Shown here piece by piece: positions 17,592 to 26,176 of a stretch of DNA of 64,000 bases. Location: the NCBI GenBank assembly GCA_910578185.1, contig CAJTPN010000004.1, forward strand, positions 71,483 through 135,482, written 5' to 3'. This DNA is from an uncultured Acetatifactor sp. (lineage in GTDB: Bacteria > Bacillota > Clostridia > Lachnospirales > Lachnospiraceae). Position numbers and translations under genes: made by a program. The notes beneath the pieces are model-generated. The model searched no databases. It was not told where the DNA came from and saw only the letters and a list, made by a program, of their open reading frames with translations. The first letter of the stretch is position 1. Each line of letters begins with the position of its first letter.

Positions 17592-19262
17592 TCATTTCAC
17601 ACCCGTTTCCTGCAGCATCATGCCGCTTCTATGCCGCTCGGCATTCAGATCCACCACACGCCGCGCCGAATCCAGAAGCTCCCTGTCATGGGTGATGATC
17701 ACCACAATCCTATCTTCCGCAAGCTGATTCAGAAGCCGCACAAAACGATCTTGGTTCATTTTATCCAAGGCGCTTGTGGGTTCGTCAAAAATATAGACAT
17801 CCCCATCTCTAAGGAGCACCCTGGCCAGACATAGCCGCTGTTTCTGCCCTCCGGAAAGAGTCCCTCCGTTTTCCGTAAGCACTGTCTCAAATCCATCCGG
17901 CATTCGCATGATTTCTTCGTAAATGCCCGTCTTTTTGCACACCTTCTCCATCCGCGCCATGTCGATCTTCTTGCCGCAGGCCAAATTGTCCCGGATACTT
18001 CCCTGAAATAGTATATTTTCCTGAGGCACCACAACGATTTTCTCCCTTAAGCTGGCATGACGGTATTCTTGAATCGAAATTCCATTTACAAGTATTTGTC
18101 CTTTTGTAATATCATAAATTCCCGTCAAGAGCTTTACCAGAGTACTCTTTCCTTTTCCGTTGCCGCCCTTTATAAAGATCAGTTCCCCCTGCTGCCAACG
18201 CTCTGAAAATCCATGATAAAGCTCTTTTCCACTGCCGTCGGGATAGGCAAAACAAATCCTGTCAAACACAATTTCTCTAATCTTTTCTACCTCCCTGCCT
18301 CCCTGCCGTTCTTCCTCCTGTCCCAGAAAGCCGTTCAGCCTATGTCTGCTGACGGAAGCCCTCCGATACGCCGAGATCGTCCCTTCCTGACTCATCACAA
18401 AAGAAACAATATTGTCTATCAGCGTAACCACTGTCAGCAACTGACCTGTGGAAATGCGTCCTGCCAGGACAAACCAGCCGCTTAATGCCGTCATAAAAAT
18501 GATGGTTGCAAATGTACTGACCATCATAGGCGCTGCCAAAATTGCCTCCCATAAAGCCACGCTTCGTTTCTTTTTCTGCAAAACCTCCAGCTTTTCCCGA
18601 TTATCCCGCCAAAAATCAGCCTCCTTGCAGGAAGCCTTGATAGTTTCCAAATTATAAAGCCCTGTAACTACGCTCTGATTTGCAGCCTCCAAAGCTTCCT
18701 GATATTCCCTGGTTCCCTTTGCAACAGGTCTGCTCATTCGGTGTAAAAAAAATGTCGGCAAAACTGTCACAACGACCGCTGCAATTCCTAAAAACAAATC
18801 AAACCAAAACATCAGCCCCACTGTAATCAGCCATCCGATCAAATCCGGCAAAGCCTTTTCCAATATCCTGTTTACAAATCTGTCCATCACGGTTACATCC
18901 GTTACATAACAGGTGGTAACCGCCCCCAGATTATTCTTTTCAATTGTTACCATAGAACCGCGCAATATTTTCCGCTGAAGATTCCAATAAATATTTTTTT
19001 GTATTTGGACAAACAATTTTTGTCTGTTAAGGTGGAGCAGCGGCCACAACGCCAGAAGAACTCCTGCTACAATCGGCCAGGAAGCCTTCCATTTCCCTGT
19101 GTCAAGCCCTTCCCCAATACTCCAACGCAAAAAGACGTTTCCGGCCACTGACAAGATCGTCCCTGTCAAAACAATGAACAGCCTCCCATAAGCTGCTCCG
19201 AACATATTTCTATAAGTTAAATATTCTTTATCGTTCACAGTAGTGTTCCCTTCTTTCAGCAT
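17592..19262 (-). CDS. ABC exporter half, permease-ATPase (first of pair)
   Basis: A ~556-residue half-transporter. Membrane helices include LFIVLTGTILSVAGNVFL, WPIVAGVLLALWPL and LIGWLITVGLMFWFDLFLG. The ATPase has Walker A GGNGKGKST, Q-loop VVPQENILFQG, signature LSGGQKQR, Walker B VYIFDEPTSALD and H-loop IITHDRE, all intact. It precedes its partner by 60 bp. The start is unclear: the ATG at 19262 has only a weak site; a GTG at 19238 (NDKEYLTYRNM) has AGGGA upstream; a further GTG at 19283 has none. The broken XRE-TPR regulator lies directly upstream on the same strand and may once have controlled the pair. Confidence 0.9.
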   Translation of the reverse strand: MLKEGNTTVNDKEYLTYRNMFGAAYGRLFIVLTGTILSVAGNVFLRWSIGEGLDTGKWKASWPIVAGVLLALWPLLHLNRQKLFVQIQKNIYWNLQRKILRGSMVTIEKNNLGAVTTCYVTDVTVMDRFVNRILEKALPDLIGWLITVGLMFWFDLFLGIAAVVVTVLPTFFLHRMSRPVAKGTREYQEALEAANQSVVTGLYNLETIKASCKEADFWRDNREKLEVLQKKKRSVALWEAILAAPMMVSTFATIIFMTALSGWFVLAGRISTGQLLTVVTLIDNIVSFVMSQEGTISAYRRASVSRHRLNGFLGQEEERQGGREVEKIREIVFDRICFAYPDGSGKELYHGFSERWQQGELIFIKGGNGKGKSTLVKLLTGIYDITKGQILVNGISIQEYRHASLREKIVVVPQENILFQGSIRDNLACGKKIDMARMEKVCKKTGIYEEIMRMPDGFETVLTENGGTLSGGQKQRLCLARVLLRDGDVYIFDEPTSALDKMNQDRFVRLLNQLAEDRIVVIITHDRELLDSARRVVDLNAERHRSGMMLQETGVK

Positions 19263-19307
19263 GAAGCTTTCGTTAAAATCCACAGTATCTGCTTCTGGTC
19301 AAGGGGA

Positions 19308-20086
19308 TTATAGATTAAATTTCTCTCGCAAGAAGCCTGTATATTCATCTTCCTTTCCGTCAAAGAGAAGATCCAGTATCTGTGCCGTCTTTTTCAAATA
19401 GGCAGGATCTTCTTCTGTCTCTGCCAAAACTGACATATGAAGCGCTATGGACCAGGCAATGGACTTCAAAGCCGCTTTTGCGGCATCATGCCTTTCCTTG
19501 CCCTGCAGGAAATACACCAAAGCATTTTCGCGGGTCTTATAAAGATTGGGCAGCTTCCCTGCTTTTTCTAACGCTTTGTCATACTCGCCGTTCTTCCAAT
19601 AGGCAAAGCAAATATTGTATAGCGTCGCGCTCCTGATCTCCAGATCCCTTCCATAGTAAAGTATCTGCTCCTGCACGGCTATGGATTCCCTGAGATATTT
19701 GGCTCTTTCTTCCTTTGTCCCATCCAGCTTTTCAAGGGATGTGGAAAGCTGAACCAACAGCAGTTCATTGTTCGGAAACTTTTTTAATGCGTTCCGCATC
19801 AAAACCACATTGTTGTAGTGATTCCCGTTTCTATTGTTCTCCTCCCACTCCTTATTAATCTTATTGTATTTTTCCGAACCGGCAATCTCATCCATGCCTA
19901 TCAATTCATCCACAGTTACGCCAAAATATTTTGCCAGCGAAGGCAGCATGGTGATATCCGGATATCCGTCCCCCCGTTCCCACTTACTGACTGAAAGGAA
20001 ATTCCAAGATGCGCCGCAACTTCCTCCTGCGTCAGTTCCCGCTGACAGCGCAGCCGCTTTATATTTTCCCCAATGCGCAGAATCAT
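19308..20086 (-). pseudogene. XRE-family HTH/TPR regulator with a 4-bp deletion
   Basis: The minus strand starts at an ATG at 20086 with AGGAGG upstream and reads MILRIGENIKRLRC, then LTQEEVAAHLGISFQSV. Here the frame breaks: the expected SKWERGDGYPDITMLPSL continues in another frame from ~19985. The break lies in CAGTCAGTAAGTGG; restoring one CAGT unit (three instead of two) repairs the frame exactly. The rest (19308-19949) encodes TPR-like helices, for example LYNICFAYWKNGEYDKALE, and is otherwise open. The DNA-binding helix is therefore lost unless the repeat tract varies between cells. It lies just upstream of the ABC exporter pair. Confidence 0.8.
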
Positions 20087-20363
20087 TTTTGAGCTCCTCC
20101 TTTATTTACCATTTCGTACCTACAACGCAAAAAACGGATTTTGGTGCCAGGCGCCATCACAGCCCATTAACTACATAATACAAAACGAATATTTTTTTTG
20201 CAATAACTACAACGGCGAACCCGATTCTACGTTTTGTAGAATTATTATACCCCCTTTGCCCTGTAACACTCCGCGATTTTGTTTGTTGAATACATGTGGG
20301 TTTTCTGCTATAGTTATCCTTGTGAGTACCCATAGGTTCAAAAGAAAGGAGTTCCCTTCCGTT

Positions 20364-21098
20364 ATGTCTCTTTCGATTGCTGTATGCGATGATTATGACA
20401 TTCTGCTTCTGGATGTAGAGATGGGAAAACAAAACTATGATTCGTTATCTGAGGTCAATATAATGTTTGGACGCAAAGACAAAAAAATGAACGACTATCA
20501 GAATTCTCTGGTGGAACAGCATTACACAGAAATAGAAAATATATACCGCACCATGCGCGGATGTAAGACATGACTGGCACAATCATATTCAGGCCCTTGC
20601 CGCACAGCTTGACAGCGGCGAATATGAAAAAGCAAGAATCTATCTGAATGAAATCAATCCATTCTTACTATTGATAACGTCTTAAAGACCGGAAATAGGA
20701 TGGCGGATGCAATACTGAACAGCAAAATATCCCTGATGAAAAGCATGCAGATCGAAGTGGAGGCCCAGGCTCAGGTCCCGGCTTCCCTTTCCGTACCGGA
20801 TACAGATCTGTGTATCATCATTGGGAATCTGCTTGACAATGCAATGGAAGCATGTTCCAAACCGGATCCGGAAAACCGTTTTGTGCATATCTACATTCAT
20901 GTAAAGGGCGCTATGCTCTATATATCATTTACCAATTCTTCAGAGAAAAAACAACGCAATATTGATAATCAGTTTCTCTCCTCCAAAGGCGTCGCACACG
21001 GATTGGGCCTGGTTCGGGTGGATTCTCTGGTTGCCAAAAACGGCGGATATCTCACCCGCGCAAGCGAGGACGGCGGGTATACCACAGAAGTAACTTGA
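20364..21098 (+). pseudogene. Collapsed agr-like response regulator / GHKL histidine kinase
   Basis: An ATG at 20364 with AAAGGAG upstream begins MSLSIAVCDD, the start of a LytTR-type response regulator. It jumps to YDILLLDVEMG (the phosphoacceptor strand) and then to MNDYQNSLVEQHYTEIENIY, the linker of a GHKL sensor kinase; the receiver end, output domain and kinase membrane part are missing. After RTMRG an extra A shifts the frame into HDWHNHIQALAAQL, and a missing A near 20672 shifts it again into a piece with MADAILNSKIS and the N-box NLLDNAMEAC, ending EVT. Two internal deletions plus two single-base shifts leave no working protein. AgrA/AgrC-like systems sense cyclic peptides. Confidence 0.8.
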
Positions 21099-21570
21099 GA
21101 TTGAATTCCGCAACGTCAGCTTCCGGTATCCCAGCTCAAATACCTACGCCCTGAAAAATATCTCTTTCAAATTTCGTATTGGTGAACGTTTGGCGTTTGT
21201 CGGCATGAACGGAAGCGGAAAGACAACTTTTGTCAAGCTCATGTGCCGTCTCTATGCCCCCACCGAAGGGCAGATCCTGTTAAAGGGTATTGATATCTCC
21301 AAATACAATTACGATGAATATGTAAAGCTGTTCTCCGTGGCCTTCCAGGACTATTTTACCTTTGCATTTTTTCTGGGAGAAAACGTCTCGGCACAACAAA
21401 ATTACAATGCCAAAAAGGTGCAGTCATATCTGCAGAAAGTAGGCGTATGGGATAAGTTTTCCAATACGGAGCGGGGACTGGAGACACCGCAGCGCTGGAC
21501 CCGGTTGCCGAGGCGGAAGTGTTTTCCAAATTCAATGATATTGTTGGGGATAAGACGGATTTCCTTGAGA
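21096..21570 (+). pseudogene. Remnant of a peptide-exporter ABC ATPase domain
   Basis: Directly fused to the kinase remnant is the nucleotide-binding domain of an ABC exporter: LEIEFRNVSFRYPSS, Walker A GMNGSGKTT, and Q-loop FSVAFQDYFTF. After NTERGLET the sequence jumps, in another frame, to TAALDPVAEAEVFSKFN, so the signature motif and Walker B are deleted. No membrane domain is left. Together with the agr-like remnants it looks like the residue of a quorum-sensing-controlled peptide export locus. Confidence 0.75.
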
Positions 21571-21592
21571 ATGTGGAACAGCTCATCATCGG

Positions 21593-24205
21593 TTATTCAT
21601 TCAGTATCTTTACAACCTCGTCGATAATATCTCCACATTCACGAATTCTTGCGGCTATCTTTTCCCGTCTCTCAGGCTCTTGCAGCGCTTCAAGCGTTAT
21701 ATTGAAGCCCCCTCCAAGAGCTTCGAGATCATTTCCACCATCGCTGTGCCAAATGTCAGCGGTGCGTTTGTATAAGGCAATAATGCCCTCAAGATACGTC
21801 ATGTCCGGGTTTAATTCCTTTGTGCGCTGTAAAAAATCAGGGCAGCAGCTTCCGTTTGTGGCAAGCACAAAAACTAATTTAACGTACATTGACAGCGGGT
21901 CAAATGCCTCGGGCTTTATTTGCTCAAAATATCCGTTTTCGATGTTATCTGCCCACTTGCGGAAAGCTGACGCACCAAAGCAATATTTATCATTGTCAGT
22001 TGTCAGCAGTTCCGGCAGCGCATAAATTGCTTCGCGATAAATTTCTGCGGTTTTCTTGTCTTCTTTTTTATCATCCACAAATATCCAGCCGCTTTTATCG
22101 GTACCGCATCCCATCGCTATATCATACGAAATGCGCTGTGGCTCACTGTTATTTCCTGAAATATATATAAGCGTTTTTCCGTATTCCTCATAACCCACAA
22201 ACACACCGCACGGCTGATCCGAATATCCTGTGGATATAACAGGAATACCTTTGTCAATATGGGCAACAAGTTTTTTCAGATACCTATCTTCATCTTTTCG
22301 AAGGTCACGGCTAAAAACATACGCGGCTGAATAACCGCACTTTTCAAAAATTCCCTCAAAAAATCTACCATCGCCGTTGACCTGATAATGTACATTTATT
22401 CCATATCCCGCAAATGATTGATTGTAATACTGAACAAACACATCTCCGGTAAGTCCGGCAAAAAACAGATAATCAAATTCCTTTTCTCCCAGACATTCCA
22501 TTACATATGCGGCACTTCCGTTGAAATGGTAAATTTCACCATACTCTTCTGTAATAAGACGGTGAATAATGGGAATCAAATTATTGCTTCGCTTTATATC
22601 TACGGTAAGCTCTCCTTTTATTATTTTATTGGCTTGGGAATATGCAAGCTGTGAAATCCTGATTTTTCTGAAATATTTCATTCCCTGACCATTCGATCCT
22701 ATAACAACAGGATATGCTTCTTCACGGTTCAGATCAAGGAACATATACGGAAAATCAGTTCCGCAATAACGTATTTCCCCGTTTATTATGACCGCCAAAT
22801 GCTTTTGTCCAACGATCCATGTGACATGATTATATTCGTTCGGCTTGATTCGACCTCTTTTCGAAAAATGATACAGGTCATGAAAGATCGGCTGATGAAA
22901 ACTGAGCGCCTCTTCCCGGGAGCTCGAATGGTTATTCATATTGATTCCAAAATCCATAATTTTGAGATTTTCGCCGCTGTTATAATTGTTGGAACCGTGA
23001 TAAAAAATAATGCTGCCTTCGCTGTCGCCGTAGCCAAACTGCTCGTCATTCATCGGTACGCAGAAATCTATATCCACCTTGAACGGCAGCTTTACAAATA
23101 TATTTGTGTTAAGCGTCCGTGTGGAGATCCAACCGGTATACTCGGCTTCACCACTGTCAAGTACTCGGTAATGAGGAGCGTTGACAGGCGTAATCTTATC
23201 AAGTGCAACCTCCTTTTCCCACAACAGCGGATTTTGGCCGTTGATCTCGTCTTCCGTAATATCCGTGATCTCGACAGGTTTTGGATATAACGTCACGTCA
23301 GGAATCCGTTTTTTTACCGGAACATATAAAGTGACAAGCTGTCTGCGTTCGTTGGGAGAAATGAGATTTTCTGTCATGGCGGCGTGGCGCAGACTACCAT
23401 CCGGCGTGTAATCTATTTGATAAAACTTGTTTTCGTCAAAGTTTTTTATCAAAGAGCGAAACAACTGATTGATATCGTCATCAAGGTATATATTTGCTGC
23501 GGCAAACAGACCTCCATCAAAAAAATAATCTGCAAAGCAGCTGTCGTTTACAAAGTCGTCGGCAATTTTTGAGATCATAACATCATGTTCGTTTTCCCAA
23601 TACTCAAAACTTCCATGATAATCCGTTTTTATACCGTTCATCTGAATATAATGTGAAAAAGCATCGGTATCAGAGTTTTGCGGATCAGCTTTAAGGTATG
23701 AGGACAACACACGCATTCTCGGCAGTTCTGCAATCGAAACGTCAAGAGGACGTATAAAATTTTCCGATACTTTAGAAAGCTGTTCCATGCCCATGCTTTC
23801 TTGCACGGTAAGCTGCTTGTCCATTTCCTCATACAAAAGAGGCAGAGCAGAGATATGCCTGATGCCCTTTTCAATCATTCTATTCAAAAAGTCGTTAATA
23901 ATGCGTTTAAGTTCAGACAAAGCCGTAACCTTGCGGTCGATTTCACTAAGCCTGTCCACAAATACCTGTGTGATATCCAGCATTTCACGACTGTCGTAAA
24001 TTCGCATAATGTCTTTTATGGGTATTTGCATTTTGCGAAGTATCATAATCTGCTGCAGCCGCTGTACATTTTGTTCATCATAATAGCGGTATTTTTCAAA
24101 TTGCGGACGAATGCTTGTGATAAGTCCCACCTCCTCGTAATAACGCAATGTTCTTGATGATAGTCCGAGTTGAATACTGAGATCGGTTATTTTAATTAAA
24201 CGCAA
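21593..24205 (-). CDS. Four-domain MerR regulator with BtrH-like C-terminal domain
   Basis: An 870-residue regulator. Residues 1-75 are a MerR winged helix (LGLSSRTLRYYEEVGLI, RYYDEQNVQRLQQIMILR) followed by a coiled coil (VDRLSEIDRKVTALSELKR). Residues ~145-320 resemble a GyrI-like effector domain (FFDGGLFAAANIYLDDD, QLVTLYVPVKKR). Residues ~330-530 look like a concanavalin-type beta sandwich (FKVDIDFCVPMND, GSIIFYHGSNN, HVTWIVGQKHLAVIING). Residues ~545-870 resemble the butirosin BtrH/papain-like family (EYGEIYHFNGSAAYVM, FFAGLTGDVFVQYY). The TTG start at 24205 has AGGAGAG upstream. The neighbouring gene encodes a homologue of the last domain. It probably senses the product or partner of that gene; this is inference. 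Confidence 0.85.
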   Translation of the reverse strand: MRLIKITDLSIQLGLSSRTLRYYEEVGLITSIRPQFEKYRYYDEQNVQRLQQIMILRKMQIPIKDIMRIYDSREMLDITQVFVDRLSEIDRKVTALSELKRIINDFLNRMIEKGIRHISALPLLYEEMDKQLTVQESMGMEQLSKVSENFIRPLDVSIAELPRMRVLSSYLKADPQNSDTDAFSHYIQMNGIKTDYHGSFEYWENEHDVMISKIADDFVNDSCFADYFFDGGLFAAANIYLDDDINQLFRSLIKNFDENKFYQIDYTPDGSLRHAAMTENLISPNERRQLVTLYVPVKKRIPDVTLYPKPVEITDITEDEINGQNPLLWEKEVALDKITPVNAPHYRVLDSGEAEYTGWISTRTLNTNIFVKLPFKVDIDFCVPMNDEQFGYGDSEGSIIFYHGSNNYNSGENLKIMDFGINMNNHSSSREEALSFHQPIFHDLYHFSKRGRIKPNEYNHVTWIVGQKHLAVIINGEIRYCGTDFPYMFLDLNREEAYPVVIGSNGQGMKYFRKIRISQLAYSQANKIIKGELTVDIKRSNNLIPIIHRLITEEYGEIYHFNGSAAYVMECLGEKEFDYLFFAGLTGDVFVQYYNQSFAGYGINVHYQVNGDGRFFEGIFEKCGYSAAYVFSRDLRKDEDRYLKKLVAHIDKGIPVISTGYSDQPCGVFVGYEEYGKTLIYISGNNSEPQRISYDIAMGCGTDKSGWIFVDDKKEDKKTAEIYREAIYALPELLTTDNDKYCFGASAFRKWADNIENGYFEQIKPEAFDPLSMYVKLVFVLATNGSCCPDFLQRTKELNPDMTYLEGIIALYKRTADIWHSDGGNDLEALGGGFNITLEALQEPERREKIAARIRECGDIIDEVVKILNE

Positions 24206-24228
24206 ACGTGCCTCTCCTTCCTATAAAC

Positions 24229-24258
24229 AATATATCACTTACGTTAGACAGCGTCTAA
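24229..24258 (-). promoter_or_regulatory. Promoter and 15-bp dyad before the MerR gene
   Basis: On the minus strand TTAGAC (24258-24253) and TATATT (24234-24229) are 18 bp apart. The perfect-arm dyad TTAGACGCTGTCTAA spans 24244-24258, covering the -35 box and part of the spacer. The placement suggests autoregulation by the MerR protein. Its half-site TT(A)GAC resembles the dyad at 25663-25677. Confidence 0.6.
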
Positions 24259-24432
24259 AAAAACGGCTTCCGCAAGGTTATCTGTCTTCATAGTTACGAT
24301 ACACTCCGTGACTAAACTCCTTGAAACCGGAAAACAGCGGTTCCGTGTACGTCTATCCAAGCAATTATTTAATCGCTTTGGTTTGTCACACAAGGGTGCG
24401 TGAAAACGCCTTGCGGAATTGCAATAAACACG

Positions 24433-25584
24433 TTAATTCTGTTTAGCATTCAAAATCTCCATGATCCCATCGGCAACCGCCCGGTCGTTATCAAATACGA
24501 TTTTAAACAACCGCTTCATTTCGCTCTGAACATCCGGCTGCTGAATCAGCTTGAATGACTCCTCCGTGGGGAGATATCCGGTGCGCGGTCCGACGTTCAG
24601 GCAAGCCCAGATTTTCCAGCCGATCCCATGAGTTTCATTGTTCCCCTCTGCAAAATAGCGCTTAAAAAACAAATCTGACAATTTTTCAGCCATAGCTTTC
24701 AGCCCATTTGAGTCCGCCGGATCTGCCGATGGCGAATTGACAAGTGAATACAAAAGATTGTCCTTTGACCTAAAGGCTTCTGCTGCGTGCCATCTCCCTT
24801 CGATCGGAACACCGTTTATTCCCATAAGCTTGTGCGACAGCATTACGGCGTTTTCGGGCGTAACATTTGACAGATCAGACATAATTTCATTCTCCAAACG
24901 AATGTGTGAGGGATCACTCAGTACAGCATGTATCCGCTTGAGCACGTCAAAATAAGCCTGCTTGCATGATGCATCATTTGCGCGATTAACTTCTCCGGTG
25001 ATAACGATAATATCCTCATACACGCCGTTAGCCTCATCTCTCATTTCGCCGCCGTAATTCATCACAGTGATCCCGTCGTCAGTGTAACCGCTTACAATCT
25101 TCCAGCATGAGACCCATGCCATTTCATCCGGATAAACCCTGTAATTTGCCACCATAGCAGGGTATCCCGCGTCAATGGAATCTTTTACAATCTTGCGGAT
25201 CTCCGCAACAGTTTTATTTTTGCAGCGAGTAAACGAAAGTCCCGCAAAATCCATGATGTCCGCCAAAAAACTATTGTCCCAACGCCAGCCGACCGGGGTA
25301 TTGGGAAGCGTGTGTGCGCCAACGCTGTCGTCTTCGGGGTAATCAAAGCCAAACGCCAGTCCTGACGCGGTAATCAGGCAATGATAGATGCTTAACTGTG
25401 TCTTGCCAAGCGATTGTCCGTCACAGCCGCCGCATTTTTGGCAGTAGCAGCCTCTTGACGTACACCAGTATGGGGTATCATCGGTGTATTTTTTTGCAGC
25501 GCATACCGCACTTGATAGGGCTGCGATGAATCCGTCCGATTCTGCATCAATGGGAAAAGGGTGGATAGCAAGTTGTTTTTTCAT
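24433..25584 (-). CDS. BtrH-like cysteine-rich protein, likely MerR target
   Basis: A 383-residue cytosolic protein starting MKKQLAIHPFPIDAESDGF. A cysteine cluster near residue 45 reads WCTSRGCYCQKCGGCDG, a plausible metal site. It continues with CLITASGLAFGFDYPED, NKTVAEIRKIVKDSIDAGYP and IVSGYTDDGITVMNYGG, which parallel the C-terminal domain of the MerR protein next door (for example DKGIPVIS, YGKTLIYISG) in order and spacing. It resembles the BtrH-N/papain-like family that transfers acyl groups in butirosin synthesis, but catalytic residues cannot be named with confidence. The ATG at 25584 has AAAGGAG eight bases upstream. A MerR-type promoter precedes it. Confidence 0.75.
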   Translation of the reverse strand: MKKQLAIHPFPIDAESDGFIAALSSAVCAAKKYTDDTPYWCTSRGCYCQKCGGCDGQSLGKTQLSIYHCLITASGLAFGFDYPEDDSVGAHTLPNTPVGWRWDNSFLADIMDFAGLSFTRCKNKTVAEIRKIVKDSIDAGYPAMVANYRVYPDEMAWVSCWKIVSGYTDDGITVMNYGGEMRDEANGVYEDIIVITGEVNRANDASCKQAYFDVLKRIHAVLSDPSHIRLENEIMSDLSNVTPENAVMLSHKLMGINGVPIEGRWHAAEAFRSKDNLLYSLVNSPSADPADSNGLKAMAEKLSDLFFKRYFAEGNNETHGIGWKIWACLNVGPRTGYLPTEESFKLIQQPDVQSEMKRLFKIVFDNDRAVADGIMEILNAKQN

Positions 25585-25652
25585 ATTGATTCTCCTTTGA
25601 AAATTTAATTTACTTAAGATATTTTTACACACGACCGGTACATCTCATGAAT

Positions 25653-25683
25653 AGTATATCGCTTGACGCTACGTCAAAGTCAA
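25653..25683 (-). promoter_or_regulatory. MerR-type promoter with 19-bp spacer and central dyad
   Basis: Minus strand: -35 TTGACT (25683-25678), -10 TATACT (25658-25653), spacer exactly 19 bp. The spacer holds the dyad TTGACGTAGCGTCAA (25663-25677). Overlong spacers with an operator between the boxes are the defining feature of MerR-activated promoters, where the activator untwists DNA to realign the boxes. The cognate regulator is the MerR gene just downstream. Confidence 0.8.
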
Positions 25684-25795
25684 GAATCTGATAATAAAAT
25701 TCTACTAAATTGCCCTTCTTATGTCCACTCCAATATCCTTTTTACCAATTTCAATATTTTGAAAAGGGAATGTCAATGCCGCTGCACCAAACATT

Positions 25796-26085
25796 CCCTT
25801 TCCATGATTGATTTTCCGTTGTCTGCCAATCTTAGGCACCTTCGTTCAGAAAGCATATCCGATTTTCAGTGTTAATCCACTGCTGCCTGAGAATGCTTCG
25901 CCAGAAATCTGGACAGCGGATGCACATCTATCCAGATTTCGTTATTTCCTTCCAGGACTCGTCAAAAATAAGCTGCAATCCTCAATGAAAATACACGATT
26001 TCAATATGATTCACATTCTCCGCAGGGCTGTACCAGATATGCCCCATGCAGGGCTGTGTCAAGCAAAGACTAAACTTTTTGGTCA
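25796..26085 (-). repeat. Diverged 3'-end fragment of an M23 peptidase gene (copy 1)
   Basis: From about 25890 the DNA matches the 3' end of the intact M23 gene at 60400-60668 (GCTTCGCCAGAAATCT, then ATCCAGATTTCGTTATTTCC, ACTCGTCAAAAATAAGCTGC), with many substitutions and small gaps. It ends in TGTGTCAAGCAAAGACTAAA, shared with copy 3 at 53.5 kb but not with the intact gene. The left part (25796-25850) matches copy 2 at 48.8 kb. No open frame survives. Confidence 0.75.
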
Positions 26086-26176
26086 TCCATTTATCAAGTC
26101 TGTGTCTTCTCTATTTGACTGTTCAAAGAGAATATGAAGTTCACCCGAATCCATGTCTATTACTGGCTTTCACCAA

